Shown here: in pieces, positions 26,002-34,531 of the stretch
Numbering within the stretch: the first letter of the stretch is position 1
Layout of the letters: each line of letters starts with the position of its first letter
NCBI RefSeq assembly: GCF_050490315.1
Contig: NZ_JBNPEO010000002.1
Location: 186,001-250,000, forward strand
Length of the DNA: 64,000 bases
Source: JBNPEO01 sp050490315
Lineage (GTDB): Bacteria > Actinomycetota > Actinomycetes > Actinomycetales > Micrococcaceae
Direction of reading: 5' to 3'
The notes under the pieces: generated by a model
What the model saw: only the letters and a program-made list of their open reading frames with translations
Told to the model about the DNA's origin: nothing
Databases searched by the model: none
Position numbers and translations under genes: made by a program

Positions 26002-28623
26002 ATGGCTGAAGACACGCAGGGTACAGACACGCCCACCACCGCCCCTATCAATGTTCCAGACAAGCCCGCTTTGGAGGGTTTGGAGACCAAACTTTCTCAG
26101 CGTTGGCTGAGCGAAGGAACGTACAACTTCGACACCGAGACCACGCGCGAGCAGGTCTACTCGATTGACACTCCCCCGCCAACAGCATCAGGTTCACTCC
26201 ACGTGGGCCACATGTTCTCTTACACTCAGACGGACGTGTTGGCTCGCTTCCAGCGAATGAACGGCAAAAACGTTTTCTACCCGATGGGTTGGGATGACAA
26301 CGGTCTGCCTACTGAGCGCCGCGTGCAGAACTACTACGGTGTTCGTTGCGATCCTTCAGTGCCCTACAACGCCGACTACCGCCCGCCCGCGGTCGCTGCG
26401 AAGAACCAGCGCGACTTTGATGTGGTGTCCCGCCGAAACTTCATTGAACTGTGTGAAGAGCTCGCCGTTGAGGACGAGAAGATCTTCGAGAACTTGTTCC
26501 AGACTTTGGGGCTTTCCGTGGACTGGAAGCTCACTTACCGCACCATTGATGATGTCTCCCGTGCTGTGTCTCAGCGCGCTTTCTTGGCGAACCTAAGCAC
26601 TGGCGACGCTTATATGGCTGAAGCCCCCACGTTGTGGGACGTGACGTTCCGCACCGCTGTGGCTCAAGCTGAGCTGGAAGACCGCGAAGTTGCTGGCGCT
26701 TACTACCGCTATCCGTTCTTCACCGAGGACGGCGAGAAGATCTTCATCGAGACCACTCGCCCGGAGCTCCTCGCGGCTTGTGCTGCATTGGTTGCCAACC
26801 CGGATGACGAGCGCTACAAACCGTTGTTCGGCAAAAAGGTCACCTCACCGATCTTCGGCGTAGAAGTAGAAGTATTGGCTCACCCGCTGGCCAAGGCGGA
26901 CAAGGGTTCCGGCATAGCCATGGTGTGTACCTTCGGTGACCTGACCGACGTCACCTGGTGGCGCGAACTTCAGCTGCCCACACGCGCCATTATGGGCCGC
27001 GACGGCCGCATCATCGCCGAGGTTCCCGAATGGATCACTGAGCCTGCTGGACGCGAGGCTTATGCCTCAATTGCCGGTAAAACCGCGTTCTCAGCCAAGG
27101 AAGCTGTGGTTGAACTCTTAACCGCTGCGGACCTGCTGGACGGGGAACCGAAGAAGATTATGCACCCGGTGAACTTCTTCGAAAAGGGTGACAAGCCGCT
27201 CGAAGTGGTTACCTCGCGTCAGTGGTACATCCGCAATGGTGGCCGCGACGAGGACCGCCGCGAACGCCTCATTGGCCGTGGCGAGGAGATCGATTTCCAC
27301 CCGGCCTTTATGCGTTCACGTTACGAAAACTGGATCTCCGGCCTCAACGGTGACTGGCTAGTTTCCCGCCAGCGCTTCTTTGGTGTTCCCGTTCCAGTTT
27401 GGTACCCGCTGGATGCTCAGGGTAACCCGAACTTCGATAGCCCCCTTGTCCCCAGCGACGAGATGCTTCCCGTGGATCCCGCTGCCGACGCAGCTCCCGG
27501 TTATACCGAAGATCAGCGCAACGCACCCGGTGGTTTTATTGGCGACGCAGACGTGTTGGACACTTGGGCAACGTCATCCCTGACACCGCAGATTGTGGGT
27601 GGCTGGAGCCGCGACGAAGAACTCTTCTCCAAGGTTTACCCCTTCGATCTGCGTCCTCAGGGCCACGACATCATCCGCACCTGGCTGTTCTCCTCCGCAG
27701 TGCGTGCCGATGCTTTGCAGGGCTCGGCTCCGTGGAGGCACGCCGCCATCTCCGGCTGGATCCTGGATCCAGACCGCAAGAAGATGTCCAAGTCCAAGGG
27801 CAACGTGGTGGTTCCTACGGACGTGCTCAACGAATACGGTTCTGACGCTGTCCGTTACTGGGCAGCCTCGGCCAAATTGGGGGCGGACACCGCTTACGAG
27901 ATTGCACAGATGAAGATTGGCCGCCGCTTGGCGATCAAGCTCCTGAACGCTTCCAAGTTTGTGCTGAACCTGGGCGCCACCGAGAACTCCGTTTTGGGTA
28001 ACGATCTCTCAGTAGTCACCAACCCCTTGGACCGCGCACTGCTCACCCAACTGGCCAACGTCACGGCGGCAGCCACGGCGGCCTTCGAGAAGTACGACTA
28101 CGCCCGCGCTTTGCAATTGAGCGAATCGTTCTTCTGGCAGTTCACCGATGACTACGTTGAGCTCATCAAGGACCGCGCCTACGGTGCTGCAGGCGAAGCC
28201 GAACAAGCTTCAGTTTTGGCTGCCCTAGCCACCACCTTGGACACCTTGTTGCGACTCTTTGCTCCCTTCTTGCCCTTCGCCACCGAAGAGGTTTGGGGCT
28301 GGTGGCGCACCGGTTCCGTTCACCGCGCAGCATGGCCCACGGCCTTGCAGGGTGTTGACGGAGATCTGTCCATGCTTGCCACCGTGGGACTGGCGCTCAG
28401 CGGTGTCCGCAAGGCGAAGTCCGAGGCCAAGGTGAAGCAACGTACCGAGGTCCTCTCAGCGACGATCACGGCGCCGGAGCAGCTGGTCAAGCAACTCGAA
28501 GCAGGGCTGGTTGACCTCAAGGCCGCCAGCAACGCCCGGGAAATCATGCTCGTTGCAGGCGAGGGTGAACTGAGCGTCTCGGCTGTTGAATTGGCCCCGG
28601 CCGAGGAAGCCGCACAGAGCTAG
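26002..28623 (+). CDS. valS: Valyl-tRNA synthetase
   Basis: 873 residues. Class I motifs are PPPTASGSLHVGHMFSYTQTD (HIGH form HVGH) and DRKKMSKSKGNVVVP. The CP1 editing domain lies between and the C-terminus is short, with no long coiled-coil arm, which fits the alternative actinobacterial ValRS. The start ATG is 26002; the upstream 50 bp shared with the divergent DUF488 gene holds no strong ribosome site. Ends at a clear bidirectional terminator. Confidence 0.97.
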   Translation: MAEDTQGTDTPTTAPINVPDKPALEGLETKLSQRWLSEGTYNFDTETTREQVYSIDTPPPTASGSLHVGHMFSYTQTDVLARFQRMNGKNVFYPMGWDDNGLPTERRVQNYYGVRCDPSVPYNADYRPPAVAAKNQRDFDVVSRRNFIELCEELAVEDEKIFENLFQTLGLSVDWKLTYRTIDDVSRAVSQRAFLANLSTGDAYMAEAPTLWDVTFRTAVAQAELEDREVAGAYYRYPFFTEDGEKIFIETTRPELLAACAALVANPDDERYKPLFGKKVTSPIFGVEVEVLAHPLAKADKGSGIAMVCTFGDLTDVTWWRELQLPTRAIMGRDGRIIAEVPEWITEPAGREAYASIAGKTAFSAKEAVVELLTAADLLDGEPKKIMHPVNFFEKGDKPLEVVTSRQWYIRNGGRDEDRRERLIGRGEEIDFHPAFMRSRYENWISGLNGDWLVSRQRFFGVPVPVWYPLDAQGNPNFDSPLVPSDEMLPVDPAADAAPGYTEDQRNAPGGFIGDADVLDTWATSSLTPQIVGGWSRDEELFSKVYPFDLRPQGHDIIRTWLFSSAVRADALQGSAPWRHAAISGWILDPDRKKMSKSKGNVVVPTDVLNEYGSDAVRYWAASAKLGADTAYEIAQMKIGRRLAIKLLNASKFVLNLGATENSVLGNDLSVVTNPLDRALLTQLANVTAAATAAFEKYDYARALQLSESFFWQFTDDYVELIKDRAYGAAGEAEQASVLAALATTLDTLLRLFAPFLPFATEEVWGWWRTGSVHRAAWPTALQGVDGDLSMLATVGLALSGVRKAKSEAKVKQRTEVLSATITAPEQLVKQLEAGLVDLKAASNAREIMLVAGEGELSVSAVELAPAEEAAQS

Positions 28624-28634
28624 GCACACTAGAC

Positions 28635-28669
28635 AAAACCCCGCACCGTTAGTTCGGTGCGGGGTTTTT
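28635..28669. terminator. Bidirectional terminator, valS / DsbA-like gene
   Basis: A perfect 14-bp stem (AAAACCCCGCACCG and complement) with a 6-nt loop and T5 on the plus strand, A4 on the other side. It lies between convergent genes. Confidence 0.93.
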
Positions 28670-28724
28670 GTTGTGCTCAGCTTTATTTGATCAAGGCTTT
28701 TGGAGTAGTGTTCCAGCGGACGTC

Positions 28725-29414
28725 TTAGTCGAAGGACGGCATCTCGGTCCGGCTGCGCTTGATCTCAAAGAAGTACGGGAACTGCGCCAAGGTGACCGTA
28801 GCGTCCCAGATCTTGCCCGCCTCTTCACCCCGCGGAATACGGGTCAGCACGGGGCCAAAGAATGCAGTGCCGTTGAAAGACACCACCGGTGTTCCAACGT
28901 CCTGGCCCACAAGCGAAATGCCGGACTCATGGCTAGCCCGCAACGCATCGTCATACTCGTTGGAATCAGCAAAGCGTGCCAAGTCAGCCGGCAGTCCGGT
29001 GCTGGCCAGGGCCTTGCTAATCACGTCAGCGTGGTCTTTGTTGCCGTTGTTGTGAATTTCCGTGCCCATGGCATCGTAGAGCGGCTTGATGTACTCGGCG
29101 CCGTGCAATTCCTGAGCTGCGATGATGACACGAACTGGTCCCCATGCCTTGTCCATAAATGCGCGGTACTCTTCGTCCAAGTCGCGGCCGTCATTGAGCA
29201 CAGCCAAGCTCATTACGTGCCAATTGGTGGTGATGTTGCGGACACTCTCCACTTCGCCGATCCACCGCGATGTCACCCAAGCAAAGGGGCAAACCGGGTC
29301 AAACCAAAAATCGGCAGTGTTGGATTCTGGAAGAGTCAAAACAGCTCCTGGGTTCAGTTCTTCACCACCAAAAAGCGGTGCGGGCACGACGGCGTTGACC
29401 TCCGTCGTCGTCAA
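28725..29414 (-). CDS. DsbA-fold protein, mycothiol-dependent nitroreductase (Rv2466c-like) family
   Basis: 229 residues from a TTG at 29414; a GTG at 29387 behind GGAGG is a fair alternative and would better match family length. The core FWFDPVCPFAWVTSRWIGEVE matches the thioredoxin-like Rv2466c group, which uses mycothiol as reductant. The active site is CPFA rather than CPWC, so only the first cysteine remains. The later cis-Pro motif GTPVVSFNG is kept. It lies 13 bp after clpX and is probably cotranscribed. The substrate is unknown; classic dithiol chemistry is unlikely. Confidence 0.83.
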   Translation of the reverse strand: MTTTEVNAVVPAPLFGGEELNPGAVLTLPESNTADFWFDPVCPFAWVTSRWIGEVESVRNITTNWHVMSLAVLNDGRDLDEEYRAFMDKAWGPVRVIIAAQELHGAEYIKPLYDAMGTEIHNNGNKDHADVISKALASTGLPADLARFADSNEYDDALRASHESGISLVGQDVGTPVVSFNGTAFFGPVLTRIPRGEEAGKIWDATVTLAQFPYFFEIKRSRTEMPSFD

Positions 29415-29427
29415 TCACAGCAAAAGA

Positions 29428-30714
29428 TTACGCGGACTTATTCCGCCGTTTGGCCACCACATCATGGGCGATCAGCGTGGGCTGGGCCTTGTTCAGAACA
29501 ACATCCTCGGTGACAACTGCTGTAGCGATGTCCTCACGGCTGGGGAGGTCAAACATCACCGGCAACAGCACTTCTTCCAAAATGGCGCGGAGACCACGAG
29601 CACCGGTCCCCCGCTCGAGTGCTTGATCAGCGATCGCGTCCAAGGCGGCGTCTTCAAATTCAAGTTCCACACCGTCCAGCAAGAACATTTTCTTATATTG
29701 CTTGATCAGTGCGTTCTTAGGCTCCGAGAGGATCTGGATCAGCGCTGTGCGGTCCAAGTTGGAGACGGTCGTGATCACGGGAAGCCGGCCAATAAACTCA
29801 GGGATCAGACCGAACTTGAGGAGGTCCTCGGGCATAACCTCCGCGTAGGAATCCACTTGGTCCCGTGCTTCATTGAGCGGGGCACCAAAGCCAATTCCCT
29901 TACGGCCCGAGCGCGAGCCAATGATCTCTTCCAGACCGGCGAAGGCGCCAGCCACAATAAAGAGCACGTTGGTGGTGTCGATCTGAATAAATTCTTGGTG
30001 CGGGTGCTTGCGCCCACCCTGCGGCGGAACCGAAGCAACGGTGCCCTCCAAGATCTTCAAAAGTGCCTGTTGAACACCTTCTCCTGAAACGTCACGGGTG
30101 ATGGAAGGGTTCTCAGATTTACGCGAGATTTTGTCAATCTCATCGATGTAGATGATTCCCTGCTCAGCCTTTTTGACGTCATAGTCTGCGGCTTGGATCA
30201 GCTTGAGAAGAATGTTCTCAACGTCCTCGCCCACATAACCGGCCTCGGTGAGCGCCGTCGCATCGGCTACCGCGAACGGAACGTTCAAGCGGCGGGCAAG
30301 GGTTTGTGCAAGATAGGTCTTTCCACAACCGGTGGGGCCGATCAGCAAGATATTGGACTTGGCGATCTCAACGTCGTCGTGATGGCCCTCGGCCAAAGCG
30401 CCGCCCTTAGGAGCATGACCGGCCTGAATGCGCTTGTAATGGTTGTACACGGCGACGGCGAGTGAACGTTTGGCTGGTTCCTGACCAATAACGTATTCCT
30501 GCAGGAAGTCGAAAATCTCCCGCGGCTTAGGCAACTCGAAGTTTCCGAGGTCCGCTACTTCCGCGAGCTCCTCTTCGATGATCTCGTTGCACAATTCGAT
30601 GCATTCGTCACAGATGTAAACACCAGGGCCAGCAATGAGCTTGCGCACTTGCTTCTGGCTTTTGCCACAAAAGGAACACTTCAGCAGATCCGTGCTTTCG
30701 CCGATCCGAGCCAT
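29428..30714 (-). CDS. clpX: ATP-dependent Clp protease ATP-binding subunit ClpX
   Basis: 428 residues. The N-terminal C4 zinc finger has C13, C16, C35 and C38. The AAA+ module shows Walker A GPTGCGKT at about 126-133, Walker B IIYIDEIDK, the pore loop GYVGEDVE, and the RKH loop region. The IGF-type protease-docking loop is seen as KGIGFGAP. ClpX unfolds substrates for ClpP1P2. It lies downstream of clpP2 with a hairpin between, so it may have its own promoter. Confidence 0.98.
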   Translation of the reverse strand: MARIGESTDLLKCSFCGKSQKQVRKLIAGPGVYICDECIELCNEIIEEELAEVADLGNFELPKPREIFDFLQEYVIGQEPAKRSLAVAVYNHYKRIQAGHAPKGGALAEGHHDDVEIAKSNILLIGPTGCGKTYLAQTLARRLNVPFAVADATALTEAGYVGEDVENILLKLIQAADYDVKKAEQGIIYIDEIDKISRKSENPSITRDVSGEGVQQALLKILEGTVASVPPQGGRKHPHQEFIQIDTTNVLFIVAGAFAGLEEIIGSRSGRKGIGFGAPLNEARDQVDSYAEVMPEDLLKFGLIPEFIGRLPVITTVSNLDRTALIQILSEPKNALIKQYKKMFLLDGVELEFEDAALDAIADQALERGTGARGLRAILEEVLLPVMFDLPSREDIATAVVTEDVVLNKAQPTLIAHDVVAKRRNKSA

Positions 30715-30812
30715 AAATGAATCCCTTCGTGTACTACTGCTATTTACCGTCCACCTCGTAGACGACTATTTCTACTCTAAGACACCATGACGCGGGCGTC
30801 TGGTAAACAAAC

Positions 30813-30845
30813 GCCGGTGGAGTCCAGATGAAGGACGCCACCGGC
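30813..30845 (-). terminator. Weak terminator or attenuator between clpP2 and clpX
   Basis: A 13-bp stem with one mismatch (GCCGGTGGMGTCC type) lies 18 bp past the clpP2 stop; on the minus strand it is followed by GTTTGTTTA, a poor T-tract. It may lower, rather than abolish, read-through to clpX. Confidence 0.6.
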
Positions 30846-30862
30846 TTAAGTTTTTACAGTTC

Positions 30863-31528
30863 TTACTTGCTGATCGCCGTCGGCTTGATCTTCCGGGTCT
30901 CGAGAACCTGGTCAATCAGACCGTAATCGAGGGCTTCTGCCGCCGTCAGGATCTTGTCGCGCTCAATGTCATTGTTGACCTGCTCCGAAGTCCGGCCGGA
31001 GTGCAGGGCAAGAGTGTCCTCAAGCCAGGTGCGCATACGCATTACTTCGTTGGCCTGGATTTCCAGGTCAGAAGCCTGACCTCCCTGACCACCTGAGAGT
31101 GCCGGCTGGTGAATCAAAACGCGAGCGTTCGGCAGTGCCAGTCGCTTACCCGGAGTACCAGCTGCGAGCAGTACCGCTGCAGCCGATGCAGCCTGACCCA
31201 AGCACACCGTCTGAATTTCAGGGCGGATGTATTGCATGGTGTCGTAAATTGCCGTCATCGCGGTGAAAGAACCACCGGGCGAGTTGATGTACAAGGTGAT
31301 GTCGCGGTCTGGGTCAGTGGACTCAAGGACCAAGAGCTGGGCCATGATGTCGTCTGCCGAAGCGTCGTCAACCTGAACACCGAGGAAGATGATGCGGTCC
31401 TCAAAGAGCTTGGTGTAAGGGTCTTGGCGCTTGAAGCCATAGGGTGTGCGCTCTTCGAACTGCGGCAATACATAGCGGCTCGTCGGCAAGTTGCCAGCGG
31501 ACCATCCGAAGTTGTGGTTCATGTTCAT
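30863..31528 (-). CDS. clpP2: ATP-dependent Clp protease proteolytic subunit ClpP2
   Basis: 221 residues with the serine-protease triad residues S115 (GQAASAAAV) and H140 (VLIHQPA), the Asp lying near residue 190. The N-terminal extension of about 35 residues (SRYVLPQFEERTPYG) is typical of actinobacterial ClpP2. It follows clpP1 by 33 bp. In actinobacteria ClpP1 and ClpP2 form a mixed tetradecamer, with ClpX docking on the ClpP2 ring. The number was assigned by gene order and by this extension. Confidence 0.95.
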   Translation of the reverse strand: MNMNHNFGWSAGNLPTSRYVLPQFEERTPYGFKRQDPYTKLFEDRIIFLGVQVDDASADDIMAQLLVLESTDPDRDITLYINSPGGSFTAMTAIYDTMQYIRPEIQTVCLGQAASAAAVLLAAGTPGKRLALPNARVLIHQPALSGGQGGQASDLEIQANEVMRMRTWLEDTLALHSGRTSEQVNNDIERDKILTAAEALDYGLIDQVLETRKIKPTAISK

Positions 31529-31561
31529 TACTCCTGAATCTAAAAGTTTCGCTTCGGACGG

Positions 31562-32185
31562 TTACTTAGCAGCCGTACCGCCGCCACCGGATACCGTTCC
31601 AGCGCTTGCGGAGATCTTGTCGAAGAAGCCGTAAGCCAAGGCCTCTTCTGCTGTGAACCACTTGTCGCGGTCATTGTCCTTGAGGATGGTCTCCACGGTC
31701 TGGCCAGTCTGGTCTGCAGTGAGCTCGGCCATAACCTTCTTCATGTGCAAAATAAGTTCGGCCTGGATCTTAATGTCAGAGGCGGTACCGCCAATGCCGC
31801 CGGAAGGCTGGTGCATCAGGATACGAGCATTCGGTGTGGCGTAACGCTTGCCCTTGGTACCAGAGGACAGCAAGAACTGTCCCATGGAAGCGGCAAGACC
31901 TGTTGCCACTGTGACAACGTCATTCGGAATGAACTGCATGGTGTCGTAGATAGCCATACCGGCAGTCACTGATCCACCAGGCGAGTTGATGTAGAGGTAA
32001 ATGTCCTTCTCAGGATCCTCAGCCGAGAGCAACAGCAATTGCGAGCAAATGGCGTTGGCGTTCTCGTCACGAACCTCTGAACCAAGCCAGATGATGCGCT
32101 CCTTGAGCAGGCGGTTGTAGATGTAGTTATCCTGGGCGGCCGGATCTACGCTGGCCATCCGGGGGCTGGATGCTTGCTGTGTCAT
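31562..32185 (-). CDS. clpP1: ATP-dependent Clp protease proteolytic subunit ClpP1
   Basis: 207 residues. The catalytic Ser is S100 (GLAASMGQFLLSSGT) and the His is H125 (ILMHQPSGG). The C-terminus ends in a Gly-rich tail. First gene of the clpP1-clpP2 pair; a ClgR-type box lies 100 bp upstream. The protein forms heteromeric rings with ClpP2, and acts with ClpX and probably ClpC. Confidence 0.96.
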   Translation of the reverse strand: MTQQASSPRMASVDPAAQDNYIYNRLLKERIIWLGSEVRDENANAICSQLLLLSAEDPEKDIYLYINSPGGSVTAGMAIYDTMQFIPNDVVTVATGLAASMGQFLLSSGTKGKRYATPNARILMHQPSGGIGGTASDIKIQAELILHMKKVMAELTADQTGQTVETILKDNDRDKWFTAEEALAYGFFDKISASAGTVSGGGGTAAK

Positions 32186-32280
32186 GAGTGCTTACCTCTC
32201 GCTGGTGATGCTTTCATCACGAAAATTCACTACTTGGACACTAACTGTTTTGACCGCGCATTTGTTCGCCAAAAAGCCCC

Positions 32281-32298
32281 TGTTCGCTGACGGCGCAC
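32281..32298 (-). promoter_or_regulatory. ClgR-like operator upstream of clpP1P2
   Basis: The sequence TGTTCGCTGACGGCGCAC contains CGCTGACGGCG (32285-32295), which fits the published actinobacterial ClgR core CGCYNANRGCG exactly. ClgR activates clpP1P2 and clpC in Corynebacterium and Streptomyces. The site lies 100 bp upstream of the clpP1 start, in the spacer after tig. The motif match is seen; the binding is inference. Confidence 0.62.
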
Positions 32299-32313
32299 GA
32301 TTGGCCAAACACA

Positions 32314-32353
32314 AAAGTGCCGCCCCAGATCAAAGGATCTGGGGCGGCACTTT
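32314..32353 (-). terminator. Terminator downstream of tig
   Basis: A perfect 18-bp stem (AAAGTGCCGCCCCAGATC and complement) with a 4-nt AAAG loop, 33 bp past the tig stop on the minus strand, with A/T-rich outer arms. Strong, and it separates tig from the clpP1P2 promoter region. Confidence 0.92.
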
Positions 32354-32386
32354 AGACCTAGAAGGAACTAGCCTTCCACAGGACTA

Positions 32387-33778
32387 CTAGAACTTGGCGG
32401 ATGCAGGATCATCCGAGGCAACAGTCTCAGACTCTTCGCTGGCCTCATCAGTTGCCTCGGCTGCAGCAGCCTCAGCGGCGATCTCTTCACCGGAGCGTAC
32501 AAAGTCGCTCAGGTCAACAGCGTTGCCTTCGGAGTCAGTAACCTCAGCCTTGCCCAAAACAACTGCAAGAGCCTTGCGACGGCGAACTTCAGCAACCATC
32601 ATCGGAACCTGGCCGGACTGGTCGATCATCTGAGCGAACTGGTTCGGGTCCATGCCGTACTGGCTTGCAGTGCTCACGATGTAGTCGATGAGCTCGTTCT
32701 GGCTGACACCAACTTCTTCCTTGTCAGCAATGGCGTCAAGGATAACTTCGTTCTGGAAAGCACGCTCCGTGTTGGCCTTGACCTCTGCGCGGTGCTCTTC
32801 GGTGTCGTGCTCGGTGTCGCCGTGTGCGTTCTCAGAGGAGAAGTGGGACTCGAGCTGCTCTTCAACAACAGAAGCCGGAACCGGAACCTCAACCAGCTCA
32901 ACGAGCTTGTCCAGGACCTTGTCGCGAGCCTCTACGCCCTGCTCAACAATCTTGGACTCAGCAGCCTGCTTGGCCAAGTCTTCGCGCAGTTCAGCGAGGG
33001 TGTCGAATTCGGAAGCCAGCTGAGCAAAGTCGTCATCAGCGGTGGGAAGCTCGCGCTCCTTGACAGTCTGGACTACAACCTTGACCTGAGCTGCTTCACC
33101 AGCGTGCTCGCCGCCTACCAAAGTGGTGTCGAAGATTGCGTCTTCGTCAGCGGACAGGCCGGTTACGGCCTCATCGAGGCCGTCCAGCATGGTGCCCGCA
33201 CCGACCTGGTAGGAAAGGCCGGTTGCTGAGTCAACATCTTCGCCGTCGATGGTTGCGGTGATGTCGATGGTGAGGAAGTCCCCATCCTTAGCGGGACGGT
33301 CAACGGACTTCAGGGTACCGAAACGGCCGCGAAGTTCGTCCAAAGCGGTGTCGACGTCTGCGTCGGAAGACTCTGCTGCAGCTACATCAACTTTGATGCC
33401 TGCGTAGTCCGGGAGTTCGATTTCCGGGCGAACATCTACCTCTACGTGGAACTTCAAGACGCCATCGGTGGAGGTGGGGTCCGGAACTTCGGTGATTTCA
33501 ACCTCAGGGCGGCTCAACGGACGGATTGCGGTTTCTTCGACAGCAGCCTGGTACCAGCCGTTGAGGCCGTCGTTGATAGCTGTCTCCAACACGTAGCCAC
33601 GACCCACGCGCTGGTCAATCATTTTCGAGGGAACCTTGCCCTTACGGAAACCCGGCACCTGAATCTGGTTTGCAACAGTCTTGTAGGCCGCGTCAATGCT
33701 TGGCTTCAATTCCTCAAAAGGAACCTCAACGTCAAGCTTGACCCGAGTGGGCGTGAGGTTTTCGACAGCGCTCTTCAC
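32387..33778 (-). CDS. tig: Trigger factor (ribosome-associated chaperone and prolyl isomerase)
   Basis: 463 residues from the GTG at 33778, chosen because AGGAG lies 9 bp upstream and the next residues KSAVENLTPTRVKLDVEVPFEEL match the usual trigger factor start. Residues 40-50 carry the ribosome-binding GFRKGKVPSKMID. The FKBP-type PPIase domain (about 150-240) and the helical C-terminal arms follow, and the acidic tail ends in Glu/Ala/Ser-rich sequence. It folds nascent chains at the exit tunnel. It lies upstream of clpP1P2 and clpX, as in many bacteria. Confidence 0.97.
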   Translation of the reverse strand: MKSAVENLTPTRVKLDVEVPFEELKPSIDAAYKTVANQIQVPGFRKGKVPSKMIDQRVGRGYVLETAINDGLNGWYQAAVEETAIRPLSRPEVEITEVPDPTSTDGVLKFHVEVDVRPEIELPDYAGIKVDVAAAESSDADVDTALDELRGRFGTLKSVDRPAKDGDFLTIDITATIDGEDVDSATGLSYQVGAGTMLDGLDEAVTGLSADEDAIFDTTLVGGEHAGEAAQVKVVVQTVKERELPTADDDFAQLASEFDTLAELREDLAKQAAESKIVEQGVEARDKVLDKLVELVEVPVPASVVEEQLESHFSSENAHGDTEHDTEEHRAEVKANTERAFQNEVILDAIADKEEVGVSQNELIDYIVSTASQYGMDPNQFAQMIDQSGQVPMMVAEVRRRKALAVVLGKAEVTDSEGNAVDLSDFVRSGEEIAAEAAAAEATDEASEESETVASDDPASAKF

Positions 33779-33865
33779 AGCGTAGAACTCCTGATTGGTT
33801 TCTGGGATAAGGTTCTGCGCCGCCGGACCGCAATCCGATACCGGCGGCAATAATGCCTCGCAGAG

Positions 33866-33940
33866 TCGGGGTGACAGGATTTGAACCTGCGACTTCCTGC
33901 TCCCAAAGCAGGCGCTCTAGCCAAGCTGAGCTACACCCCG
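33866..33940 (-). tRNA. tRNA-Pro (anticodon TGG)
   Basis: A 75-nt cloverleaf without encoded CCA. Acceptor CGGGGTG/CACCCCG, D arm GCTC/GAGC, anticodon stem CCTGC/GCAGG with loop TTTGGGA giving TGG, and T loop TTCAAAT. A TAGACT -10 candidate lies at 33955-33960. Unlike the Ala, His and Arg tRNAs here, CCA must be added after transcription. Confidence 0.95.
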
Positions 33941-34143
33941 TAAGTGCACAGGACAGTCTACGGGCAATTTGGCCGCAAATGCACATCTGTGTTCTACGAG
34001 CATCAACTTTACACGGTAAAGCAGCTTGCTTTGACCCATCCATTGCGTCCCAGCGAGAGCGCTACAACGCCGCTTCGAATGAAGTCAGCGGAAATACCGG
34101 AGGATTTCAGCGGCTGCGTAACAGCCACACCATCAGAGTGGAT

Positions 34144-34173
34144 TTGCGCGGGAATCTGAGACGTTGCTATGCT
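34144..34173 (+). promoter_or_regulatory. Candidate promoter for tRNA-Gly
   Basis: TTGCGC (34144-34149) and TATGCT (34168-34173) are 18 bp apart, with the -10 box 33 bp before the tRNA. A fair but unproven match to a housekeeping promoter. Confidence 0.4.
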
Positions 34174-34206
34174 CAGGGGGTTGCCGCGAGCCAGGCTCTG
34201 GCGCTC

Positions 34207-34277
34207 GGGGACGTAGCTTAATGGTAAAGCCTCAGTCTTCCAAACTGATTACGCGGGTTCGATTCCCGTCGTCCCCT
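34207..34277 (+). tRNA. tRNA-Gly (anticodon TCC)
   Basis: A 71-nt cloverleaf. Acceptor GGGGACG/CGTCCCC with T73, D arm GCTT/AAGC, anticodon stem TCAGT/ACTGA with loop CTTCCAA giving TCC, T stem GCGGG/CCCGT and loop TTCGATT. CCA is not encoded. It reads GGA/GGG codons. Confidence 0.95.
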
Positions 34278-34336
34278 CTTTTGCCTTATCGAATCGTTGA
34301 GATAATGCAGTATTGAGGAATTTGAATCACTTGCTC

Positions 34337-34375
34337 AATAGTCATTCCGGTTTATCCGGGATGACTATTTTCGTT
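34337..34375 (+). terminator. Terminator after tRNA-Gly
   Basis: A 14-bp stem with one T-G wobble (AATAGTCATTCCGG arm), a 5-nt loop and a T-rich tail TTTTCGTTTTT. It lies 60 bp downstream of the tRNA. Confidence 0.85.
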
Positions 34376-34531
34376 TTTCGGCTCGTCTGCGCACGATCCT
34401 CCGCCCTTGGTTTCAGCTGGCACAAGTTTGAGCTGGCACACGTTTCAGCGGGCAAAAGGGTTTACGCCCCGTAGTCAGCGGCGTAGCTTGAGGATTGCAA
34501 ACTCATTGGATTCTGTGGCCCGGGGGTCGCC

